Of a DNA stretch of 5,680 nt, positions 1 to 5,495 are shown piece by piece. This DNA comes from Paracoccaceae bacterium (GTDB lineage: Bacteria > Pseudomonadota > Alphaproteobacteria > Rhodobacterales > Rhodobacteraceae). Numbering within the stretch: position 1 is the first letter of the stretch; each line of letters starts with the position of its first letter. A program made the translations under genes and the position numbers. The stretch lies in assembly GCA_023260935.1 (NCBI GenBank), contig JALQTL010000221.1:1-5680 (forward strand). Direction: 5' to 3'. Below the pieces are notes generated by a model. The model had not been told where the DNA came from. It saw only the letters and a list, made by a program, of their open reading frames with translations, and did no database searches.

Positions 1-983
1 GCCGCCGCTCGGATCGGATCGCCGCGTGGCACCTCGCGCCCGTCCAGCAGGATCGACCCCTGCTCGGGCGCGACTAGCCCGAACAGCGCCTTGGCAAGCG
101 CCGTGCGCCCCGAACCCAGAAGCCCCGAAACGCCCAGCACCTCGCCCGCGCGCAGGGTAAAGGTGACATCCGAAAAGGCGCCCTCCTTCGACAGGGCGAC
201 GACTTCCATCAGCACCGGCGCATCGGCAGGCAGGGGCGCGGGCGGGTCGGCCACCACATCGCGCCCTGTCATGTGCCGCGTCAGGCTTGCCGCATCGAAA
301 TCACCCGCAGGCCCTTCGGCAACCTTGTGCCCGTTGCGCAGCACGACGACCTGTTCGCAGACCTCCAGCACCTCGGCCAGCTTGTGACTGACGAACAGCA
401 CGGCCACGCCATCTGCCTTCAGCCGCCGGATGATCGTCAGAAGGCCGCGCACCTCGCGCTCGGTCAGCGCGGTGGTGGGCTCATCCATGATGATCAGCCG
501 CGCCTCGGTCGCTAGTGCCCGGGCGATGGCCACCAGTTGCTTATGCGCAACCGAAAGCGTTTCAACCGCCGTATCCAGCGGAATTTCCACACCGATCCGG
601 TCCAGAACGCGGCGCGCGATGTCACGCATCCGGGCCCGGCGCACAAGCCGCGCGCCTTCGCCCAGTTCGGCGGAAAAGGCAATGTTTTCAGCCACTGAAA
701 GATTGGGGAACAGGCTGAAATCCTGAAAGATGACCTTTATCCCGGCATCCGAGGAAGCGCGCGGCGACAAGGCCCCCTGTTCAACGCCCGAAAAGACGAT
801 CTTGCCCCGATCCGGACGTTCCACCCCGGCAAGGATCTTGATCAGGGTCGATTTGCCGGAACCGTTTTCGCCGGCAAGGCAAACGGCCTCGCCAGCCTTG
901 ATAGTGAATCCCACATCGGACAGGGCGGTAATGCCTGCGTAAGTCTTGGTCACACCCTGAAGCGTGACGAGCGGTTCTGCCAT
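1..983 (-). CDS. CUT2-family sugar ABC transporter ATP-binding protein, C-terminus cut off by window edge
   Basis: Cytoplasmic double ATPase that would power import of the ligand captured by the binding protein encoded just upstream (1074-2054). My translation from ATG at 983 gives 327 residues, open to the edge; full-length RbsA/LsrA/MglA-type proteins are about 500 residues, so roughly the last third is missing. Domain 1 has Walker A GENGSGKST (38-46), a Q-loop around Q87 (VIFQDF), a signature-like LSVAHKQ (143-149), Walker B LIIMDEPT (163-170) and switch histidine H200 in FVSHK. Domain 2 begins near residue 258 and has the degenerate Walker A GLLGSGRT (287-294), with Arg293 where Lys is usual; this is typical of the second half of CUT2 ATPases. 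The start is supported by GGAAAG six bases upstream (990-995). The family is certain; the substrate is not readable from it. Permease genes would be expected downstream, beyond position 1. Confidence 0.95.
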   Translation of the reverse strand, partial: MAEPLVTLQGVTKTYAGITALSDVGFTIKAGEAVCLAGENGSGKSTLIKILAGVERPDRGKIVFSGVEQGALSPRASSDAGIKVIFQDFSLFPNLSVAENIAFSAELGEGARLVRRARMRDIARRVLDRIGVEIPLDTAVETLSVAHKQLVAIARALATEARLIIMDEPTTALTEREVRGLLTIIRRLKADGVAVLFVSHKLAEVLEVCEQVVVLRNGHKVAEGPAGDFDAASLTRHMTGRDVVADPPAPLPADAPVLMEVVALSKEGAFSDVTFTLRAGEVLGVSGLLGSGRTALAKALFGLVAPEQGSILLDGREVPRGDPIRAA

Positions 984-989
984 GGCGAT

Positions 990-995
990 CTTTCC
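990..995 (-). promoter_or_regulatory. Ribosome binding site of the ABC ATPase gene
   Basis: The minus strand reads GGAAAG followed by six bases and ATG at 983. This supports that start; the translated product begins MAEPLVTL, directly ahead of the expected first beta strand of the ATPase. Confidence 0.7.
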
Positions 996-1033
996 AACAA
1001 AAGCAGGGCCGGGCATATCACGCCCGCGAAACC

Positions 1034-1057
1034 GCGGGGGGCAGTCCTGCCCCCCGC
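1034..1057 (-). promoter_or_regulatory. Strong intercistronic stem-loop between binding-protein and ATPase genes
   Basis: A perfect inverted repeat (GCGGGGGGCAG paired with CTGCCCCCCGC) can form 11 base pairs around a 2-base centre, or 10 pairs with a 4-base loop. It begins 16 bases after the stop codon of the binding-protein gene. On the minus-strand transcript it is followed by GGTTTCGCGG rather than a run of T, so it does not look like a standard intrinsic terminator. In operons for binding-protein-dependent transporters such hairpins commonly protect the upstream mRNA from 3' exonucleases, so the binding protein is made in excess over the ATPase and permeases. That role, or partial termination, is inferred here. 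A weaker 5-bp hairpin (1024-1037, CCGCG/CGCGG) overlaps its distal arm and could compete with it. Confidence 0.75.
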
Positions 1058-1073
1058 TGACGCTGCTTTCCGA

Positions 1074-2054
1074 TCAGAACGGATAGTCGGCCATGTTGTC
1101 CTTGTTCACGTTGACCCAAGCCTGGCCATAGATGACCTTGCCATCCAGCTTGACCTTCTCATAGCCCGGCAGGCCAAGGTCCATGCCATCGGTGACCGTT
1201 TCGCCGTTCATCACCATCGTCGCCAGCTTGTTCATGGCGTAGCCCGCAACCGAAGGATCCCAGAAGCCGATGCCATCGACGGCGCCGGTTTCCAGATACT
1301 GGCCCGCGATCGACGGCAGCGAGGTGCCGAAGACGCAGGTTTGTGCTTCCTGCCCGCGCTCTTCGATGGCAAGGCCGATGCCGGCCACGTCAGTCGAGGC
1401 GGAACCCTGAAGGCCCTTGATGTTCGGGAAGGCGCGCAGCACTTCCTGCGCCTTGGCATAGGCCTGCTGCTGATCGTCGAAGGTTTCGTTCTTGTCACCT
1501 ACGAGGGTCATGTTCGGGTAGTTGGCCTTTTGATAGGCAATGGCGCCATCGACCCACTGGTTATGCGTCTGGCTGGTCAGCGACCCGACGAAGACGGCAT
1601 ATTCACCTTCGCCGCCCATGCACTTGGCCATCTGTTCCATCAGGTTCGCGCCGAAGTCCTCGTTCACGAAGGCTTCAATGTCGTAATTGGTGTTCTGCTG
1701 GCTGGCGGCTTCATGCGTGATGACGGTGATGCCGGCATCCATGGCGCGCTTCAGCACCGGTTCCAGCGCCTCGGGCGACATCGGAACGACGGCAAGCGCG
1801 TTCACGCCCTGCGCGATCATATCCTCGATCAGCGCGGCCTGCTGCTGCGGATCGGCCTGAGCCGGCCCAACCTGGAAGGCATCATTGCCCGTGTCGGCGG
1901 CATATTGCTTGACGCCTTCTTCCATGCGGTTGAACCACTGGATGCCTGCGATCTTCACCACGGTTGCGATCTTCTTGGCATCCTGCGCCATGGCGGGCAT
2001 GGCAAGAATGGAGGCCGAGGCGGCCAGAACGGCGACGGTCATCTTGAGTTTCAT
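1074..2054 (-). CDS. Periplasmic sugar-binding protein of an ABC importer, LsrB/RhaS-like
   Basis: Secreted binding protein (326 residues) that would capture a sugar or sugar-like ligand in the periplasm and deliver it to a CUT2 importer whose ATPase gene follows. The N-terminus is a classical signal peptide: basic MKLK, a hydrophobic stretch, and a likely cleavage after AMA (residue 23, before QDAKK). The rest fits the type I periplasmic-binding fold: KIATVVKIAG strand (28-37), ALIEDMIAQGVNALAVVPMSP (74-94), GITVITHE (108-115), HNQW (164-167), a hinge-side GIGFWDP (261-267) and a closing VNVNKDNMADYPF. The last two resemble the GLWD and NKENIGKYDF segments I recall from E. coli LsrB. An in-frame TTG 28 codons upstream is possible, but ATG 2054 is preferred because it has a strong Shine-Dalgarno and starts exactly at the signal peptide. 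Cys145 and Cys240 are the only cysteines in the mature part. Ligand unknown. Confidence 0.93.
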   Translation of the reverse strand: MKLKMTVAVLAASASILAMPAMAQDAKKIATVVKIAGIQWFNRMEEGVKQYAADTGNDAFQVGPAQADPQQQAALIEDMIAQGVNALAVVPMSPEALEPVLKRAMDAGITVITHEAASQQNTNYDIEAFVNEDFGANLMEQMAKCMGGEGEYAVFVGSLTSQTHNQWVDGAIAYQKANYPNMTLVGDKNETFDDQQQAYAKAQEVLRAFPNIKGLQGSASTDVAGIGLAIEERGQEAQTCVFGTSLPSIAGQYLETGAVDGIGFWDPSVAGYAMNKLATMVMNGETVTDGMDLGLPGYEKVKLDGKVIYGQAWVNVNKDNMADYPF

Positions 2055-2263
2055 GTCTTCCTCCCATTTTCGGCCACAAGGGCCATTCGACTTCAGGTCT
2101 TTTTTCACCAAGTTAGGCGGCTCTGCCCGCCATTCCAACAGCGCAGATGCGCTGCGCCGTGAAATCTGTATTCGTTTTCAATTTTCTGGCCATGCACAAA
2201 ACCATCCTTTCTTCGCCCTTCAGGGGGCGGCAGATCGGTCCTCCGTCCGGCATTTGTGCGTGT
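2055..2263 (-). promoter_or_regulatory. 209-base intergenic gap before the transporter genes, possible internal control region
   Basis: This is the longest non-coding stretch in the window, between the stop of the E2 gene and the start of the binding-protein gene. It is visibly more AT-rich in its middle (about 2160-2215) than the genes around it. It contains a 6-bp palindromic hairpin, CAGCGC-AGAT-GCGCTG (2139-2154), a 5-bp one, GGCGG/CCGCC (2116-2131), and an imperfect inverted repeat with TGAAA/TTTCA ends (2160-2180). I see no hairpin followed by a T-run on the minus strand, so no clear terminator, and no convincing spaced -35/-10 pair. A separate promoter or operator for the transporter genes is plausible but not demonstrated. 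Confidence 0.35.
2060..2065 (-). promoter_or_regulatory. Strong ribosome binding site of the sugar-binding protein gene
   Basis: The minus strand reads GGGAGG, five bases, then ATG at 2054. It is among the best Shine-Dalgarno matches in the window and fixes the start at the signal peptide rather than at the upstream in-frame TTG (2138). A strong site fits the high expression expected of a binding protein. Confidence 0.8.
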
Positions 2264-3484
2264 TCAGACTGTGGCTCTCCTTTCCGTGGTTGTGAAGGCC
2301 CCGGCCAAGAGTGCGGGGACAAGATCAGGTGCGCTGGCATGGGGCAGATGGCCGGCCCCACGGACCAGATGAATGCTGGCCGAAGGCGGAAGTTCCGCCA
2401 CGGCATGCCAGTCAAGGACACGGTCCGCCGTGCCAAAGATCACGGCAATCGGGCATGTCAGCCGCGCGATATCTGCCCGCAGGTCGATTTGCTGCATGCC
2501 CGCCCGGGCGACAGACGATACCAGCGGGGCAATCTCTTGCCGGCGGGCCTTCAGACGTTCCAGTTCCACCGCCATGGCCGCTTCACCTACCGGCGCCGCA
2601 TCCAGAAGGGCCAGTGCCCGGCCAAGGGCGGCGGTTGTTTCGGCGGCCAGCATTCCGTCAAGGAAATCGGCGTTGATCCGCGTGCCAAGGCCCGCGGGGG
2701 CGATCAGAACCAGCTTTGTCACACGCGGGCCCAGCAGCCCCGCGATCCGCACCGCAAGGGCGGCGCCAAAGGAATGGCCCACCAGCGCAAGGGCACCTGA
2801 AAGCGCCTGCCCGGCAATCTGTCGTGCCATGACTGCGGCCGCTTCATCCAGAGAGCTGACGGTGCCCGGGCTATCACCATGGCCCGGCAGATCGGGCACG
2901 ATCACGCCATGCCCCTGCCGCGCAAGACGCTGCGGCAGGTCGCGCCAGCCGCGATGGCTATCGAACAGCCCGTGAAGCAGGACGACCGTACCGCCCCCTC
3001 CCTGCTGCGGGGTGGCCGGAAGGTCGGCAGCGGTCACCCGCCCGTTGCGCCCCGTTCCCGGCACAAGCGCAAGGTCGATGCCCGCACGCCGTGCCACAGC
3101 GCGGGCCTTCGGACTGGCCCGCGAGCCTTTGGCAGGTGCGGGCAGCACCACGGGGGCCGGGTCGGGGGCAGTAGGCTGCACGTCCTGAACCGGGCTTTCC
3201 GCCGGAGCCGGACGGGGCGCGGGGGTGGTTGTGGGGCCTGTGCCTTCCTGCTCCACCTCGGCAATCGGCTGATCCAGCGCCACCGTCTCGCCTTCCTGAA
3301 CCAGTTGCGCCACCAGCAGCCCAGCGGCAAGGGCTGGCACTTCCACCACTGTCTTGTCTGTCTCGACCTCCATCAGCACATCGCCCCGGGCGAAAGACGC
3401 GCCCGGTTGCACCAGCCATGTGGTGACCCGCGCCTCTTCCATCGTTTCGCCCAATCGCGGCAAGGTCAGCGTCACGCGGCCCAT
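2264..3484 (-). CDS. acoC: Acetoin-dehydrogenase-type E2: lipoyl domain, E3/E1-binding domain and alpha/beta hydrolase fusion
   Basis: Predicted acyl-carrying E2 component that accepts the acyl group from the E1 subunits encoded upstream and passes it to CoA. The 406 residues hold three parts. Residues 1-80 are a lipoyl domain with the lipoylated lysine in ETDK (K44). A Pro/Ala-rich linker (82-118) leads to a peripheral subunit-binding domain (about 123-155, SPKARAVARRAGIDL...GTGRNGRVTAADL). Residues 165-400 are an alpha/beta hydrolase: oxyanion HG (171-172), nucleophile elbow GHSFG (S238), GTADR (D354) and GAGH (H379), an intact Ser-Asp-His set. There is no chloramphenicol-acetyltransferase-like catalytic domain with HxxxDG as in ordinary PDH E2. 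This layout matches AcoC of acetoin dehydrogenase systems. Start choice: ATG 3484 has GGAAGG seven bases upstream and begins exactly at the lipoyl domain; a TTG nine codons earlier is less likely. It overlaps the acoB-like gene by 13 bases. The true acyl substrate is uncertain. Confidence 0.9.
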   Translation of the reverse strand: MGRVTLTLPRLGETMEEARVTTWLVQPGASFARGDVLMEVETDKTVVEVPALAAGLLVAQLVQEGETVALDQPIAEVEQEGTGPTTTPAPRPAPAESPVQDVQPTAPDPAPVVLPAPAKGSRASPKARAVARRAGIDLALVPGTGRNGRVTAADLPATPQQGGGGTVVLLHGLFDSHRGWRDLPQRLARQGHGVIVPDLPGHGDSPGTVSSLDEAAAVMARQIAGQALSGALALVGHSFGAALAVRIAGLLGPRVTKLVLIAPAGLGTRINADFLDGMLAAETTAALGRALALLDAAPVGEAAMAVELERLKARRQEIAPLVSSVARAGMQQIDLRADIARLTCPIAVIFGTADRVLDWHAVAELPPSASIHLVRGAGHLPHASAPDLVPALLAGAFTTTERRATV

Positions 3485-4470
3485 GGCGGTGCCTTCCGTG
3501 TGACCAGCCAAAGCGCGGTGTCGTGAACAAGGTCGGCCGAGGGGATCGAACCCTTTTCCAGCGCTGGCGAGACGGGGATCGGGATATCCTCTCCCCCAAG
3601 GCGCAGGACCGGTTCTTCCAGCCAGTCAAAGCAGCTTTCGCCCAGCCGCGCTGCGATGTCAGAGGCGACCGAGCCCGTCACCGCCGCCTCTGTCACCACC
3701 ATGGCGCGCCCGGTGCGGCGCACGGCTTCAATCAGCGGGGCCTCATCCAGCGGATTAAGGCAGCGCAGGTCGATCACCTCGGCTTCGACCCCCGCCTGCG
3801 CCAGCCGATCTGCGGCGGCAAGGCTTTCGTGCAGCATGCGGCTATAGGTCAGGATCACGAGGTCGCGGCCCGTGCGACGGGTGACAGGCTGGCCCCATGC
3901 ACCATCGGGCGTGGCGACATCAAGCTGGCCCTTCATCGTGTAAAGGCCCTTGTGTTCGATCACCACCACCGGATCGGGCTGGCGCAAGGCCTGCCGCAGC
4001 AGGTGATAGGCGTCGTTCACCGTGCCCGGCATCACCAGCCGCAACCCCGGCGTGTGCAGCATCCATGCCTCAAGGCTTTGGCTGTGCTGTGCCGCCGCTG
4101 AACGCCCCGTGCCGCCCTGCGTGCGCAGAACCATGGGCACGCCGATCTGGCCACCGAACATGTAACGGCTTTTGGCGGCCTGATTGGCGATCTGGTCCAT
4201 CGCCATGCCGGCAAAATCCACATACATCAATTCCGCCACCGGGCGCAGGCCTGTCATCGCCGCCCCGATCGCCGCCCCGATGATGGCGGGTTCGGAAATC
4301 GGTGTATCAATCACGCGAGAGGCGCCGAACATGTCGATCAGCCCCTTGGTCACGCCATAGGCACCGCCGTAGAGGCCGACCTCCTCTCCCATCAGGATGA
4401 CGTCGGCATCGGCTTCCATGCCGTCGATCAGGGCCTGCCGGATGGCTTCGCGATAGGTCGTCTCTGTCAT
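3472..4470 (-). CDS. acoB: TPP-dependent dehydrogenase E1 component, beta subunit (acetoin dehydrogenase type)
   Basis: Beta subunit (332 residues) of an alpha2beta2 E1 that decarboxylates 2-oxoacids or cleaves acyloins with thiamine diphosphate; it acts in the cytoplasm with the alpha subunit encoded just upstream. Length and motifs are those of the family: the opening YREAIRQALIDGMEADADV, LMGEEVG (26-32) with the acidic residue that activates TPP, GAYGVTKGL (36-44), DTPISEPAIIGAAIG (55-69), MYVDFAGMAMDQI (82-94), and AAQHSQSLEAW (126-136) with the conserved active-site His129. The transketolase C-terminal domain follows (about 190-320). The start codon overlaps the alpha-subunit stop (ATGA, 4467-4470) and has GAGGAGG (4478-4484) seven bases upstream. 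It could equally be called a generic pyruvate or branched-chain E1 beta; the acoin-type call rests mainly on the AcoC-like E2 next door. Confidence 0.92.
   Translation of the reverse strand: MTETTYREAIRQALIDGMEADADVILMGEEVGLYGGAYGVTKGLIDMFGASRVIDTPISEPAIIGAAIGAAMTGLRPVAELMYVDFAGMAMDQIANQAAKSRYMFGGQIGVPMVLRTQGGTGRSAAAQHSQSLEAWMLHTPGLRLVMPGTVNDAYHLLRQALRQPDPVVVIEHKGLYTMKGQLDVATPDGAWGQPVTRRTGRDLVILTYSRMLHESLAAADRLAQAGVEAEVIDLRCLNPLDEAPLIEAVRRTGRAMVVTEAAVTGSVASDIAARLGESCFDWLEEPVLRLGGEDIPIPVSPALEKGSIPSADLVHDTALWLVTRKAPPWAA
3492..3497 (-). promoter_or_regulatory. Ribosome binding site of the E2 gene, inside the end of the E1 beta gene
   Basis: GGAAGG lies seven bases ahead of ATG 3484 on the minus strand, within the last codons of the E1 beta gene. 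It decides between this ATG and the TTG at 3511 in favour of the ATG, and suggests translational coupling. Confidence 0.7.
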
Positions 4471-5495
4471 GCGCGGGCCTCCTCGGCCAAGACGGCGCGC
4501 AGCCGGTCAGCCTGCGGGCGGGGGGCGGGGGTTCCGGGGGCGTAGACATCCTGAAACATCGTGGAAAGGGCCGGTGCCGGGGCGGCAAGCGCGTGATCCA
4601 GCGCCCCGTCCATTTCTGTGCCCGCGGCGGCATCGATCCGGTCCAGTTCGGCCGCTTCGGCGGCCCCTTCTGCCAAAAGCCGGGCGCGCGCCCTGGCAAG
4701 CGGGTCGCGCTGGCGGCCCTCTGCCTCTTCCTCGGGGGTGCGATAGGGGGATTTGTCCATCCTTGCATGGCCGAAAAAGCGGTAGGCGTCGATTTCCAGA
4801 AAACCCGGCCGGCCTTCGCGGGCGGCAGAAACCATGGCCCTTGCGGTATCATGCACGGTTTCGACCTCAGCCCCGTCAGCCCGTGCGGCATTCAGTCCGA
4901 AGGCAGCGGCGCGCGCCGGGAAATCGCGACTGCCGGCAGAGCGGTCTACCCGCGTGCCCATGCCATACTGGTTGTTGATGCAGCAAAAGATCACCGGCAA
5001 CTGCCAAAGCGCCGCCATGTTCATCGATTCGTAGAGGATACCCTGGCTCATCGCGCCATCGCCGAAAAAGGCGACAGAGATCTGCCCCGTCCCGCGGTTG
5101 CGATAGGTCAGCCCCGCGCCGATCACATGCGAGATACCCCCGCCAACGATGGCATTCGCGCCCAGATGGCCCAGCGCGCGGTCTGCGATATGCATCGACC
5201 CGCCCTTGCCCCGGCAATAGCCATCTTGCTTTCCCGCAATCTCGGCCATCATGCGGTTCGGGTCCGCCCCGCGGCCCAGAAAGACGCCGTGCCCGCGGTG
5301 GTGCGTTGTGAAACTGTCGCCGTCACGCATCGCGTCTGTCAGGCCGACAACCGCCTCTTCACCGATCGAAAGGTGCAGCATCGACCCGGCGCTGCCGCCC
5401 TTCAGGAAAAGCTCCCCCACCCGCTCTTCGAAACTGCGGATACGGCGCATCATGCGATAGCGCGCCAGTGGTCCTGTGTTGGAAACAACGGTCAT
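4467..5495 (-). CDS. acoA: TPP-dependent dehydrogenase E1 component, alpha subunit (acetoin dehydrogenase type)
   Basis: Alpha subunit (342 residues) that binds thiamine diphosphate together with the beta subunit encoded immediately downstream. Visible motifs: YRMMRRIRSFEERVGELF (13-30) at the start of the fold; GSMLHLSIGEEA (37-48); THHRGHG (64-70) with conserved histidines; GKGGSMHI (96-103); the Mg-TPP motif GDGAMSQG (145-152) ending at NN (174-175) in INNQYGMGT; and YRFFGHARMDKSPYRTPEE near the phosphorylation-loop region of PDH E1. The C-terminal 70 residues are an Ala/Arg/Glu-rich helical tail. The first codon overlaps the kinase stop (ATGA, 5492-5495). The Shine-Dalgarno is weak (GAG about ten bases upstream), so translation probably depends on coupling. 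Fold and cofactor are certain; whether the natural substrate is acetoin, a 2-oxoacid or a larger acyloin sugar cannot be read from the sequence. Confidence 0.92.
   Translation of the reverse strand: MTVVSNTGPLARYRMMRRIRSFEERVGELFLKGGSAGSMLHLSIGEEAVVGLTDAMRDGDSFTTHHRGHGVFLGRGADPNRMMAEIAGKQDGYCRGKGGSMHIADRALGHLGANAIVGGGISHVIGAGLTYRNRGTGQISVAFFGDGAMSQGILYESMNMAALWQLPVIFCCINNQYGMGTRVDRSAGSRDFPARAAAFGLNAARADGAEVETVHDTARAMVSAAREGRPGFLEIDAYRFFGHARMDKSPYRTPEEEAEGRQRDPLARARARLLAEGAAEAAELDRIDAAAGTEMDGALDHALAAPAPALSTMFQDVYAPGTPAPRPQADRLRAVLAEEARA
4478..4484 (-). promoter_or_regulatory. Ribosome binding site of the E1 beta gene within the E1 alpha coding end
   Basis: GAGGAGG lies seven bases before ATG 4470, inside the final codons of the alpha-subunit gene. 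Together with the ATGA stop/start overlap it indicates coupled translation, which would give the two subunits of a heterotetramer in similar amounts. Confidence 0.75.

Noticed and set aside
120..125. Arg instead of Lys in the second Walker A of the ATPase (residue 293) as a defect
   Set aside because: RbsA/MglA/LsrA-type ATPases normally have a degenerate second nucleotide site; this is ordinary for the family.
2055..2138. 28-codon N-terminal extension of the binding protein from an upstream TTG
   Set aside because: The extension would place charged residues before a clear signal peptide, and the ATG at 2054 has a much better ribosome binding site.
1341..2162. Long plus-strand open frame (273 codons) opposite the binding-protein gene
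   Set aside because: It is the antisense shadow of a gene with a signal peptide, strong Shine-Dalgarno and family motifs. Its translation is His/Gly/Arg-rich with no recognisable domain, as expected in GC-rich DNA.
2205..2263. GC-rich repeat-like sequence after the E2 stop considered as an intrinsic terminator
   Set aside because: Only a short GCCC/GGGC pairing is possible and it is followed by purines (GAAGAAAGG) on the transcript, not by a T-run.
2113..2436. Minus-strand open frame of 107 codons spanning the E2 end and the intergenic gap
   Set aside because: It overlaps the hydrolase C-terminus, including the segment that carries catalytic His379, in another frame. It has no recognisable domain and no convincing ribosome site.
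3485..3511. Nine-codon longer start (TTG) for the E2 gene
   Set aside because: Lipoyl domains normally begin at or near the chain start, as MGRVTLTLPRLGE does, and GGAAGG is well placed for ATG 3484.
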